NCBI RefSeq assembly: GCF_025128055.1
Contig: NZ_JAHLYS010000040.1
Coordinates: forward strand, 1 to 64,000
Direction of reading: 5' to 3'
Length of the DNA: 64,000 nt
Origin: Synechococcus sp. CS-1329
GTDB taxonomy: Bacteria; Cyanobacteriota; Cyanobacteriia; PCC-6307; Cyanobiaceae
The first letter of the stretch is position 1. Each line of letters opens with the position of its first letter. Shown one piece after another: positions 27,097 to 35,418 of the stretch. Under the pieces are notes generated by a model. It was not told the DNA's origin, made no database searches, and saw nothing but the letters and a program-made list of their open reading frames with translations. A program made the position numbers and the translations under genes.

Positions 27097-28260
27097 ATGG
27101 CACCGACCTCCAGCGCGGCTTCCGGTGCGCCATCCCGCGCCATCGGCATCCGCACGGCCGCCGGCAGCCACGAGCGCAGCCACGGCCAGTTGCACGTCTA
27201 CGACGGTGACGGCAAGGGCAAGAGCCAGGCCGCCCTTGGGGTGGTGCTGCGCACCATCGGCCTGGGGATCTGCGAGCGCAAGCGCACCCGGGTGCTGCTG
27301 CTGCGCTTCCTCAAGGGCCCCGGCCGCGCCTACGACGAGGATTCGGCAATCGAGGCCCTGCAGCAGGGCTTTCCCCACCTGATCGATCAGGTGCGCACCG
27401 GCCGCGGCGACTATTTCAATGCGGAGGAGGCCACCCGCTTCGATCGCCAGGAGGCCCAGCGCGGCTGGGACATCGCCCGCGGAGCCATCGCCAGTGCCCT
27501 CTACTCCGTGGTGGTGCTGGATGAGCTGAGTCCGGTGCTCGACCTCGGCCTGCTGGAGGTGGAGGAGGTGGTGCGCACCCTGGCCGCCAGGCCGGCGGGC
27601 ATGGAGGTGATCGTCACCGGCCGGGGAGCGCCGCGATCACTGGTGCAACTCGCTGACCTGCACTCGGAGATGCGGGCCCATCGGCGCGGCTCCAACGACA
27701 GCGAGGGCATCGCTGGCCTTGAGATCTACACCGGCGAAGGCAAGGGAAAGTCCACCAGCGCCCTGGGCAAGGCCCTGCAGGCGATCGGCCGGGGCATCAG
27801 CCAGGACAAGAGCCACCGCGTGCTGATTCTGCAGTGGCTCAAGGGCGGCAGCGGCTACACCGAAGATGCGGCAATTGCAGCCCTGCGCGAGAGCTATCCC
27901 CACCTGGTGGATCATCTCCGCTCCGGCCGCGATGCCATCGTCTGGAGGGGTCAGCAGCAGCCCATTGATTATGTGGAAGCGGAGCGGGCCTGGGAGATTG
28001 CCCGGGCCGCCATCTCCAGTGGGCTCTATAAAACAGTGATCCTCGATGAGCTCAATCCCACCGTTGATCTGGAACTGCTGCCGGTGGAGCCGATCATGCA
28101 GACACTGCTGCGCAAACCAGCTGAAACCGAGGTGATCATCACCGGGCGCTGCAAAAATCCCCCCGCCTATTTCGATCTGGCCAGTGTGCACTCCGAGATG
28201 GTGTGCCACAAGCACTACGCCGAGCGCGGCGTCGACCTCAAGCGGGGAGTGGATTATTGA
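27097..28260 (+). CDS. cobO: Tandem-domain cob(I)yrinic acid a,c-diamide adenosyltransferase
   Basis: 387 residues containing two complete BtuR/CobO domains. The first, about 30-195, has the P-loop GDGKGKSQ (37-44) and LDELSPVLDLG. The second, about 205-380, has GEGKGKST (213-220) and LDELNPTVDLE. Each also repeats a FLKGxGxxxxE/WLKGGSGYTED segment and a LHSEM/VHSEM tail. CobO adenosylates corrinoids to make adenosyl-B12 forms. Typical CobO is about 200 residues, so this is an internal duplication and fusion. It is divergent from larE. Confidence 0.93.
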   Translation: MAPTSSAASGAPSRAIGIRTAAGSHERSHGQLHVYDGDGKGKSQAALGVVLRTIGLGICERKRTRVLLLRFLKGPGRAYDEDSAIEALQQGFPHLIDQVRTGRGDYFNAEEATRFDRQEAQRGWDIARGAIASALYSVVVLDELSPVLDLGLLEVEEVVRTLAARPAGMEVIVTGRGAPRSLVQLADLHSEMRAHRRGSNDSEGIAGLEIYTGEGKGKSTSALGKALQAIGRGISQDKSHRVLILQWLKGGSGYTEDAAIAALRESYPHLVDHLRSGRDAIVWRGQQQPIDYVEAERAWEIARAAISSGLYKTVILDELNPTVDLELLPVEPIMQTLLRKPAETEVIITGRCKNPPAYFDLASVHSEMVCHKHYAERGVDLKRGVDY

Positions 28261-28303
28261 GCTGCGGGGTACTGAGCTGCGGGGTACTGAGCGGCAGGGG
28301 CAC
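28258..28303. repeat. 15-base tandem repeat reiterating the cobO stop codon
   Basis: TGAGCTGCGGGGTAC at 28258-28272 is repeated exactly at 28273-28287, with a degenerate third copy (TGAGCGGCAGGGGCAC) starting at 28288. The first TGA is the cobO stop, and because the unit is a multiple of three, the stop recurs in frame at 28273 and 28288. It lies between convergent genes. Confidence 0.85.
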
Positions 28304-29476
28304 TCAGTAGATCGGCACGGCAGGGTCCACCTGCTCACTCCAGGCCTGAATGCCGCCGCTGACATTCACACCTTCGATGCCATGGCGACCCAGGGCCAGC
28401 AGAGCCTTGGCGCTGCGTCCCCCCAGCTTGCAGTGCACGTAGAGCCGTTTGCCCTCCGCCAGGCGGCGCACATCCTCAATGGCCTCGCCACTCTCGATCC
28501 GGTCGAGGGGCATCAGCACCGAGCCGGGGATCACGGCGATGTCGGCTTCGGGGGGGTTGCGCACATCCAGGAGCAGGAACTCCTCCAGCTGACCGTCGAT
28601 CACGGTCTTGAGTTCCGCCACGGTGATGCTGGGCACGCTGCCGGATTCCTCCTGGCCCGGGGCCGTGCCGCCCACACCGCAGAACTCCTGGTAGTCGATG
28701 AGTTCAGTGATCACCGGTCGCTCGGGATTGGGCCGCAGCCTGAGCTCGCGGAACTTCATGCCCAGAGCATCGAAGAGCAGCAGCCGGCCGCTGAGGCTGG
28801 TGCCGATGCCGATGATGATCTTCACGGCCTCCGTGGCCTGGATCATGCCGATGATGCCGGGCAGCACGCCCACCACACCGCCCTCGGCGCAGGAGGGCAC
28901 CATGCCCGGCGGCGGCGGTTCGGGGAAGAGATCGCGGTAGTTGGGGCTTTCGGCCTCCAGGTTGAACACCGTGGCCTGACCTTCGAAGCGGAAGATCGAG
29001 CCGTACACATTCGGTTTGCCCAGCAGCACGCAGGCGTCGTTCACCAGGTAGCGGGTGGGGAAATTGTCGGTGCCGTCGCAGACCAGGTCGTAGGGCTCGA
29101 TGATCTCGAGCGCGTTCTCGCTCGTGAGGGCCGTCTCGTAGAGATCCACCTGGCAGTGGGGGTTGATCTCAAGGATGCGCGCCTTGGCTGATTCGATCTT
29201 GGGCTTGCCCACCCAGCTGGTGCCATGGATCACCTGGCGCTGCAGGTTGGAGTGATCCACCACGTCGAAGTCGACGATGCCGAGACGGCCGACGCCGGCG
29301 GCGGCCAGGTAAAGCAGCAGGGGTGAGCCCAGGCCGCCGGTGCCCACGCAGAGCACAGAAGCCGCCTTGAGGCGCTTCTGGCCCGCCATGCCCACCTCCG
29401 GCAGGATCAGGTGGCGGGAGAAACGCGCCACCTCGTCGGGACTGAGCTGGACGCCGCTGATGTCAGGAGGAAGCAT
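28304..29476 (-). CDS. moeB: MoeZ-type sulfur-carrier adenylyltransferase with rhodanese domain
   Basis: 390 residues. An E1-like ThiF/MoeB domain (about 1-265) has the nucleotide loop VGTGGLGSPLLLYLAAAGVG, DFDVVDHSNLQRQ, and CDGTDNFPTRYLVND; the Cys in VPSCAEGGVVG is in the active-site loop. A rhodanese domain (about 290-385) has the catalytic loop YVHCKLGGRSAKA. The zinc-binding CxxC of E. coli MoeB is NYRD here, as in MoeZ-like proteins of actinobacteria and cyanobacteria. It should adenylate and thiocarboxylate small ubiquitin-like carriers. A JAMM protease gene lies 51 bases upstream on the same strand. Confidence 0.92.
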   Translation of the reverse strand: MLPPDISGVQLSPDEVARFSRHLILPEVGMAGQKRLKAASVLCVGTGGLGSPLLLYLAAAGVGRLGIVDFDVVDHSNLQRQVIHGTSWVGKPKIESAKARILEINPHCQVDLYETALTSENALEIIEPYDLVCDGTDNFPTRYLVNDACVLLGKPNVYGSIFRFEGQATVFNLEAESPNYRDLFPEPPPPGMVPSCAEGGVVGVLPGIIGMIQATEAVKIIIGIGTSLSGRLLLFDALGMKFRELRLRPNPERPVITELIDYQEFCGVGGTAPGQEESGSVPSITVAELKTVIDGQLEEFLLLDVRNPPEADIAVIPGSVLMPLDRIESGEAIEDVRRLAEGKRLYVHCKLGGRSAKALLALGRHGIEGVNVSGGIQAWSEQVDPAVPIY

Positions 29477-29527
29477 GGGCGAGAAGGCCGTGGAGCGCAG
29501 AGGGGACCGCGCGCGGCGGCCCTCTCC

Positions 29528-30055
29528 CTACTCTCCCAAATCCCCGCCCCCCCGAAAGGAGCGGACATCCGGCTGTATCAGCTCCAGTTCTCGAGCCGCC
29601 GGCAGGGCGCTGGAATCCTCGGCGGACTCAGCGATCCACCAGGCGCGCAGCTCGGCGGAAACGCCGAGGATCAGCATCAGGGCCGGGGGAAAGGCCCAGG
29701 CGCAATCAGTGCTGGAGGGAATCGCCGCCGAGCTGGGGTGGCTGTGGGCCGTGCCCAGCACCTGCCAACCACGCTGCCGTCCCCAGCGCTGGGCCAGCAA
29801 CTGCTCGCGGGGGTCGATGGCGAAACGCCCGCAGCGCTGCTCCTTCTGCGGCCAGATGTTCAGACAGGGCCAGATGAGCTGCACGTGGGCCGGGGCGGGC
29901 GTTTCAGGCCCTGAGCGGGCGGGCTGTCCCAGCAGCAGAGCGCAGCCCTCCTGCGGCGCCGCAGCGGCCAGCACGGCCCGCAGAACGGTCAGCTGATGCG
30001 AATCAACCGCCAGCTGCTCTGGCCAGCCGCTGTCCATACCGATACCTTGTGCCAT
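29528..30055 (-). CDS. JAMM/MPN-domain metalloprotease (Mec-like)
   Basis: 175 residues. The JAMM zinc motif is complete: Glu-36 in PQEGCALLLG, and H-x-H-P with downstream S and D in GTAHSHPSSAAIPSSTDCAW (His-104, His-106, Ser-114, Asp-117). Bacterial homologues such as Mec cleave the peptide or amino acid from the thiocarboxylate sulfur carrier CysO. It immediately precedes the MoeZ-type gene on the same strand, a partnership known from cysteine-synthesis systems. No ThiS/MoaD-like carrier gene is next to it. Confidence 0.88.
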   Translation of the reverse strand: MAQGIGMDSGWPEQLAVDSHQLTVLRAVLAAAAPQEGCALLLGQPARSGPETPAPAHVQLIWPCLNIWPQKEQRCGRFAIDPREQLLAQRWGRQRGWQVLGTAHSHPSSAAIPSSTDCAWAFPPALMLILGVSAELRAWWIAESAEDSSALPAARELELIQPDVRSFRGGGDLGE

Positions 30056-30083
30056 TGACTCTCACACCATCGCCACTCCATTG

Positions 30084-30464
30084 ATGAGCGACGCAACCAC
30101 CGAACAGGAGCCGACGACCACCGAGGCCGGCACTTCATGGGCGGAGAGCGAAGCGGGCGCCAACTTCACCGAGCGCTACGGCGAGATTCTCTCCAAGGTC
30201 AACCAGACCCTGGATCAGGTGGACTGGTCCCAGGTCAGCCGCATCGGCAAGGGCGTCGGCATCCTGCTGGCGGTGATCGTGGCCCAGGTGCTGATCAAAG
30301 GAGTGCTCGACACCATCAATCTGCTGCCGGTGGTGCCAGGTCTGCTGGAGCTGCTCGGTCTGGTGGTGGTCGGCCAGTGGAGCTGGAAGAACCTCAGCAC
30401 CAGTGAGAAGCGCGCCAATGTGATGTCCCAGTTCCAGACCCTGCGTCAGGAATACCTGGGCTGA
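30084..30464 (+). CDS. CAAD/CURT1-like thylakoid membrane protein
   Basis: 126 residues from ATG 30084 (a TTG just upstream is not needed). An acidic N-terminal region is followed by an amphipathic stretch (ERYGEILSKVNQTLDQVDWS) and two hydrophobic helices (GVGILLAVIVAQVLIKGVL and LPVVPGLLELLGLVVVGQW), then a charged tail ending in LRQEYLG. This is the layout of CAAD domains and CURT1 proteins, which bend thylakoid edges. Function is inferred from the family. It is divergent from the JAMM gene with a 28-base gap. Confidence 0.85.
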   Translation: MSDATTEQEPTTTEAGTSWAESEAGANFTERYGEILSKVNQTLDQVDWSQVSRIGKGVGILLAVIVAQVLIKGVLDTINLLPVVPGLLELLGLVVVGQWSWKNLSTSEKRANVMSQFQTLRQEYLG

Positions 30465-30483
30465 AGCGCCAGCAGGCCCAGGC

Positions 30484-31413
30484 TCAGCCCACCAGCTCGG
30501 CGATCAGGGCCTGGGCCTGTCTCCAGTAGCTCCCGCCAAACAGATTGGCGTGGTTGAGCAGGTGGTACATGTCGTAGAGCTTGCGCCGCTGCGGGTGGCC
30601 CGCGGGTGTGGGCCATTCCTCCTCATAGCCGCTGAAGAAGGCTGGCGGAAAGCCACCGAACATCTGGGCCATGGCCAGATCCACTTCCCGGTCCCCCCTG
30701 TAGACGGCGGGATCGAACAGGGCCACCACGGCTGAGCCCGGCGAACTTGAGCTGGGGGCCACCCGGGCGGCATTGCCTGACCAGAGATCGCCGTGCACGA
30801 GGCAGGGAACAGCACCGTGGCCATTGAGCCAGGCCGGAGTGAGCTCCAGCAGCCTCTGGCTTCCCCTCAACACCCGGCCCGAGCGCTCGGCCAGCTTCAG
30901 CTGCGGGCCCAGGCGCTGCTCGGCGAAAAACTGTCCCCAACTGAGGCACCAAGAGTTGGGCTGCAGGGTGCTGCCGATGTAGTTGTCGTACGCCCAACCA
31001 AAGCCGGCGGAGCCGGTGGCGGCACTGGAGGCGGCACTGCGCCGGTGCAACCTTGCCAGCGCCGCCCCCGCGGAGCCCCAGGCCAGCTGAGCCGCCGTGC
31101 CTGAGCCGGATCCACAGGGCTCCAGATCCAGCCAGTCGATCACCAGCAGGGCCTGGGAGCCCGCCAGGGCGCAGTGCAGGGGCGTGGGCACCAGCAGCGC
31201 TGAGTCGGCGGCGGCGGCCAGAGCCCGCAGACCCTCCATCTCCGCCTCCAGCACGGGCAGAAGCCGGGCCTGGTTCGTTTTCGCAAACAGCCGGCCACCG
31301 CCGCTCAGCTCCACCGCCCAGGCACTGTGACTGCAGCCGCCGCCCACGGGCCGGCAGCGCTCCACCCCCTGGCCCAGCGTCTCCTCCAGCCAACCCACCC
31401 AGGCGTCGCGCAT
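30484..31413 (-). CDS. Fructosamine/ketosamine-3-kinase family protein
   Basis: 309 residues from ATG 31413 (MRDAWVGWLEETLG). It has the protein-kinase-like fold of this family: CSHSAWAV near the nucleotide loop, FAKTNQA with the likely ATP-binding Lys, the catalytic loop LVHGDLWSGNA, and FDPAVYRGDREVDLAM for metal binding. YDMYHLLNHANLFGGSY near the C-terminus is typical. Homologues phosphorylate glycated amines for deglycation repair. In-frame codons upstream of 31413 run into the divergent crtD start and are rejected. Confidence 0.88.
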   Translation of the reverse strand: MRDAWVGWLEETLGQGVERCRPVGGGCSHSAWAVELSGGGRLFAKTNQARLLPVLEAEMEGLRALAAAADSALLVPTPLHCALAGSQALLVIDWLDLEPCGSGSGTAAQLAWGSAGAALARLHRRSAASSAATGSAGFGWAYDNYIGSTLQPNSWCLSWGQFFAEQRLGPQLKLAERSGRVLRGSQRLLELTPAWLNGHGAVPCLVHGDLWSGNAARVAPSSSSPGSAVVALFDPAVYRGDREVDLAMAQMFGGFPPAFFSGYEEEWPTPAGHPQRRKLYDMYHLLNHANLFGGSYWRQAQALIAELVG

Positions 31414-31438
31414 CACCGGCCCTGCCACCCCTGCCAGC

Positions 31439-32992
31439 ATGCCGGCCGCCCCTGCCGCCCAGCGCTTGGCCGTCAGCCCCTGTCCCAGCGAGTCCGTGCA
31501 ACACGACGTCACCGTCATCGGCGGGGGCATCGCCGGGCTGAGCGCCGCCGCGCTGCTGGCCCGCGAAGGCCTCTCGGTGCAGCTGCTGGAGGCCCACAAC
31601 CAGACCGGGGGCTGCGCCGGCACCTTTCGCCGTGGCGCCTATGTCTTCGATGTGGGGGCCACCCAGGTGGCGGGGCTGGAGCCCGGCGGCATCCACGAAC
31701 GGCTGTTCCGGCATCTGGGGGTCGAGGCGCCGGCGGCCAGCCCGCTCGATCCCGGCTGCGTGGTGGATCTCTGCGATGGCCAGCCGCCCGTGCAGCTGTG
31801 GCGGGATCCCGAGCGCTGGCGCCAGGAGCGGCAGCGGCAGTTTCCCGGCAGTGAGCGCTTCTGGAGTCTCTGCGCCGCCCTGCACGGGGCCAACTGGTCG
31901 TTCGCGGGGCGTGATCCGGTGCTGCCGCCCCGCACCCTCTGGGACCTGGGGCAGTTGCTTGGAGCCCTGAGACCCGCCAATCTCGCCAGTGGTGCCCTGG
32001 TGCTTGCCAGCGTGGCTGACCTGTTGTGGCTCAGCGGCTGCAGCGACGATCCCCGCCTGCGGCGCTTCTTGGATCTGCAGCTGCGCCTCTACTCCCAGGA
32101 ACCGGCCGGGGGCACCGCGGCCCTCTATGGCGCCAGCGTGCTGTCGATGGCCCAGGCGCCCCTGGGCCTGTGGCACCTGCAGGGCTCGATGCAGGCCCTG
32201 AGTGCAAGGCTCGAAACCGCCCTGGCCACCCAGGGCGGCCAGCTGCTCCTGCGCCACCGGGCAACAAGCCTGCAGCAGACCAAGGCGAAGGGCTGGTGCG
32301 TGCGGGGCCAGGGGCCGGGCGGGCGACCCTTCACCAGCCTCAGCCGTGATCTGGTGGTCACCCTGCCCCCCCAGACCCTGGCTGACCTGCTGGGGGAGGC
32401 GATGCCCAGGGCCTACCGCGAGCGCATCAGCGGCTTCCCGGACCCCAGCGGCGCCCTGGTGTTCTATGGCGCCGTGGAGCGGGCTCTGCTGCCGGCGGAG
32501 TGTCCGGCCCATCTGCAGATCGACTGGGATGAGCCAGGTTCGCTGTTTGTGTCGGTGAGCCGCGAGGGGGATGGGCGGGCGCCGGCGGGGCAGGCCACGG
32601 TGATCGCCAGCGTGTTCACCCCGGCGCGCCCCTGGCTGGAGCTGGAGAAGGAGGCCTATGCCCAGGCCAAGGCTGAGGCCATGGAGCGGATCCAGGCCGG
32701 CCTGGAGCAGAGCCTGGGGCTCACCGCCACGGCCTGGCGCCACCGGGAACTGGCCACGCCCCGGGGTTTTGCCCGCTGGACGGGGCGACCCTTCGGCTTC
32801 GTGGGCGGGCTGGGTCAACACCCCTCCCGCTTCGGGCCCTTCGGCCTGGCCAGTCGCACCCCCCTGCCGGGGCTCTGGCTCTGCGGCGACAGCATCCACC
32901 CGGGCGAGGGCACCGCGGGGGTAAGCCTGTCGGCGTTGATGGCCTGCAGACAACTGCTGCAGGCGCGGGGCAGAAGCCTGGCCCCGGCCTAG
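31439..32992 (+). CDS. crtD: C-3',4' desaturase CrtD-like carotenoid enzyme
   Basis: 517 residues. The N-terminal Rossmann motif VIGGGIAGLSAAALLAREGL binds FAD, followed by GGCAGTFRRGAYVFDVGAT. The C-terminal GLWLCGDSIHPGEGTAGVS is the flavin-binding signature of the CrtI/CrtO/CrtD carotenoid desaturase and isomerase superfamily. Length and the motif FARWTGRPFGFVGGLGQHP suggest CrtD, which desaturates monocyclic carotenoids in the myxoxanthophyll branch. CrtH-like isomerase is an alternative. It is divergent from the kinase gene with a 25-base gap. Confidence 0.82.
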   Translation: MPAAPAAQRLAVSPCPSESVQHDVTVIGGGIAGLSAAALLAREGLSVQLLEAHNQTGGCAGTFRRGAYVFDVGATQVAGLEPGGIHERLFRHLGVEAPAASPLDPGCVVDLCDGQPPVQLWRDPERWRQERQRQFPGSERFWSLCAALHGANWSFAGRDPVLPPRTLWDLGQLLGALRPANLASGALVLASVADLLWLSGCSDDPRLRRFLDLQLRLYSQEPAGGTAALYGASVLSMAQAPLGLWHLQGSMQALSARLETALATQGGQLLLRHRATSLQQTKAKGWCVRGQGPGGRPFTSLSRDLVVTLPPQTLADLLGEAMPRAYRERISGFPDPSGALVFYGAVERALLPAECPAHLQIDWDEPGSLFVSVSREGDGRAPAGQATVIASVFTPARPWLELEKEAYAQAKAEAMERIQAGLEQSLGLTATAWRHRELATPRGFARWTGRPFGFVGGLGQHPSRFGPFGLASRTPLPGLWLCGDSIHPGEGTAGVSLSALMACRQLLQARGRSLAPA

Positions 32993-33000
32993 GCCAGGGC

Positions 33001-33873
33001 TCAGAGAAACTCCGGCCGCAGGGCCCGGCAGCCCTCCAGTTCCCGGGCCAACCCTTCCCAGTCCTGGCGCTCGAGCAGATCTTCAAGGCTGTCGAGGGCC
33101 TGACGGTAGTGGCCCAGCGCCTCGGCCACGGCGACACTGTTGCTTCGTGCCATCAGAGTGCCAAGCTCCGGATTGCCACCGCCCACCCGGGTGGTGTCGG
33201 CGAAGCCGCTGGAGGCCAGGGCGCGCACCAGCGCCGGCAGCGCCGAGCGGGGCGCAGCGGCTGCTGCGCCCCGCTCGGCCGCCCGCAGCAGGGCGGCGCT
33301 CACCAACACCGGCAGGTGGGAGATCAGGGCCACGGCCCGGTCGTGATCGGGTGCGGCGCACTCCAGCCAGCGGGCCCCGAGGGCGCCCGCCAGGGCGCGC
33401 ACCTGCTCCAGGGCTGCTGGGTCGGTGTGGTCGCTGGGGGTGGCCACCCAGGGGCGGTCGCGGAACAGGTTCGGCAGGCCCGCCTCCACCCCGGCCCCAC
33501 TGGTGCCCGCCATGGGGTGACTGGCCACGAAGCGGGGAACCAGCGGCTCCCAGACCGACAGCACCGGCGCTTTCACCGAGGCCAGATCGGCGATCACCGC
33601 CTCCCTGGGCAGGGCCGCCAGCAGCTCCGGTGAGGGCTCCAGCAGCCGATCAAGGGGCAGGGCCAGCAGCACCAGCCCACAGCCTGTGAGCACCGAAGGA
33701 TCGATGCTCACCTGAGAGGCCAGGCCCCGCTGCCGGGCCCGCTCCGCCGTGGCCTCGCGGTGCACCAGAGCGCGTACATCAACGCCAAGGGCCATCAGGT
33801 CAAGGCCGATCGAGCCGCCGATCAGACCGAGACCCACCACCCCCACCGGTCGCTCACGCCAGAGGGTTGTCAT
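33001..33873 (-). CDS. tyrA: Prephenate/arogenate dehydrogenase
   Basis: 290 residues. The dinucleotide motif VGLGLIGGSIGLDL is at the N-terminus; ADLASVKAPV and VASHPMAGTSGAGVEAGLPN match the TyrA active-site region, and the helical C-terminal domain contains HDRAVALISHLPVLVSAALL. It makes tyrosine precursor by oxidative decarboxylation; in cyanobacteria the enzyme usually uses arogenate and NADP. No ACT domain is present, consistent with little feedback control. It converges on crtD with an 8-base gap. Confidence 0.92.
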   Translation of the reverse strand: MTTLWRERPVGVVGLGLIGGSIGLDLMALGVDVRALVHREATAERARQRGLASQVSIDPSVLTGCGLVLLALPLDRLLEPSPELLAALPREAVIADLASVKAPVLSVWEPLVPRFVASHPMAGTSGAGVEAGLPNLFRDRPWVATPSDHTDPAALEQVRALAGALGARWLECAAPDHDRAVALISHLPVLVSAALLRAAERGAAAAAPRSALPALVRALASSGFADTTRVGGGNPELGTLMARSNSVAVAEALGHYRQALDSLEDLLERQDWEGLARELEGCRALRPEFL

Positions 33874-33915
33874 CGCTGGTACGGCCCATGGGCCTCACCT
33901 TCCTACGATTCCGCG

Positions 33916-35349
33916 ATGTTGGAAGCCCGCGCCCACCAGCAGCTCAAGCAACTCCTGCGCCAGGAGGGCGGCATCCGCTGGCCGCACCACCTGACCATGA
34001 GTCGGTTGGTGGCGCGCAGCCTGCGACGCGCTGACCACACCCTGGTGCGCCTGGCGCCGGGCAGCGATCCCGATTGGCTGGTGGGCCTGCTGGTCCCCCT
34101 GGCCCTGGGGGATGCCCCGATCGCCCTGGTGGTGAGCGATCCCCTGCGTCGGCGCCTGCAGCAGGTGGAGATGCCGCGGCTGAAGGCGGTGGGCCTGCAT
34201 CTGCCCTGCTGGGAAGGATCCGCCGGCGCCCCAGATGAGGCCCCCCTCTGGCTGCTGAACCACGCAGAACTGGAGCTGGCCTGGCGCCAGGGGCAACTGG
34301 GGCAGCGGCAACTGGTGATCCCCGAGGCCGAGCGGCTGCACCAGCAGCTGCGCCAGGCCCTCGACCGTCCGATCGAGAACAGCGACTGGGAACGGCTGCG
34401 CCGGGTGTTGCCCAGCGCCGAACCCAGCCTGCTGAGCCTGCATGAGCGCATGAGTCGGCGGATCTTCGCCCATCCCCGCACCCCATCGGGCCTGGTGCCG
34501 ATCAGTCCCGAGGAGGAAGCGCCGCTGAGGCACCTGCTGGCCTTGCTCGGCCCCCTGCCGGAGGCCTGGCAGCTCTGGCGCTCAGCCGTTGGGCCTGGCT
34601 GGACCAGCTGGGCCAGCGTCGACAGGGAGCTGCTGCAGTGGCGCCTGCATCGCCAGCCCCTGGAGCCCCTGGAGGCCATGGAGGGCCTTCTGCACCACCG
34701 TGGCGCCGTGCTGGTGGGTCAATTCGGTCGCAGCGCCGCCCCAGCGGGGATCAGTCCCCAGGTGAGCGTGAATCTCTCGGATCCGCCCCTCTCCGATCCG
34801 CTGCCCCTCTATGCACCCCTGGGCCAACCATTCCCCAACAGCCCCCACTTCGGCACCCACCTGCTGGATCACTGCCGGCGGCTGGTGCTGGGCCAGAGCG
34901 GCCTGACGATCGTGCTGGTGGATGAGCAATCCCAGCGCCTCAGCCTCGCCAGCGCCCTGGCGGCGGAATTCGGTCGCCGGGTGGGCCACGAAAGCACCGC
35001 ACCGGAGAGCAATGGGGTGATCTGCTGCGGCTGGCAGTGGTGGCTGGAGCATCAGGGGCGGCTGCCCCTGCCGCGCCAGGTGATCGTCGGTCCGCTGCCG
35101 ATCACCAGCCTCGAAGATCCGCTCACCGCAGCCCGGGTCAACCGGCTGCGCCAGGCCGGCCGTGACTGGTTCCGGGAGCTGCTGTTGCCGGAGGCCATGA
35201 CCCGGCTGCAGCTGGCTCTGGCGGGACTGCGCCGGGGCGGAGGTCGGCTGGCGGTGCTGGACGGACGCCTGCGCAGCCGCAGCTGGGGGCACCAGGTGCT
35301 CAGCGCCCTGGAGCCCTGGGTGGCCCTGACCAGGTTGCTGCCGCCCTGA
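33916..35349 (+). CDS. DinG-like helicase homologue lacking ATPase motifs
   Basis: 477 residues from ATG 33916. The layout follows DinG/XPD-type superfamily 2 helicases: an early segment VRLAPGSDPDWLVGLLVPLAL sits where Walker A is expected, then LVVSDPLRRRLQ, and LVIPEAERL (133-140) where DEAH is expected. The C-terminal part has RQAGRDWFRELLLPEAMTRLQLALAGL and VLDGRL, like the LPxAxxRLxQGxGRLIR / VLDxR end of DinG. The GxGKT and DEAH residues are missing, so helicase activity is unlikely. Role unknown. It is divergent from tyrA. Confidence 0.7.
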   Translation: MLEARAHQQLKQLLRQEGGIRWPHHLTMSRLVARSLRRADHTLVRLAPGSDPDWLVGLLVPLALGDAPIALVVSDPLRRRLQQVEMPRLKAVGLHLPCWEGSAGAPDEAPLWLLNHAELELAWRQGQLGQRQLVIPEAERLHQQLRQALDRPIENSDWERLRRVLPSAEPSLLSLHERMSRRIFAHPRTPSGLVPISPEEEAPLRHLLALLGPLPEAWQLWRSAVGPGWTSWASVDRELLQWRLHRQPLEPLEAMEGLLHHRGAVLVGQFGRSAAPAGISPQVSVNLSDPPLSDPLPLYAPLGQPFPNSPHFGTHLLDHCRRLVLGQSGLTIVLVDEQSQRLSLASALAAEFGRRVGHESTAPESNGVICCGWQWWLEHQGRLPLPRQVIVGPLPITSLEDPLTAARVNRLRQAGRDWFRELLLPEAMTRLQLALAGLRRGGGRLAVLDGRLRSRSWGHQVLSALEPWVALTRLLPP

Positions 35350-35418
35350 TGACCGCCTGGATCAGTCAAGCGATCGGGAGCTCGTAGCCTGATACTCGCC
35401 GAATCGCCGCCGGGACGC

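Noticed and set aside
30623-32953. A 776-codon minus-strand frame through the kinase gene and opposite crtD
   Set aside because: It crosses two real genes with strong motifs (HGDLWSGN, VIGGGIAGLS) and has no recognisable domain itself; a codon-composition artefact.
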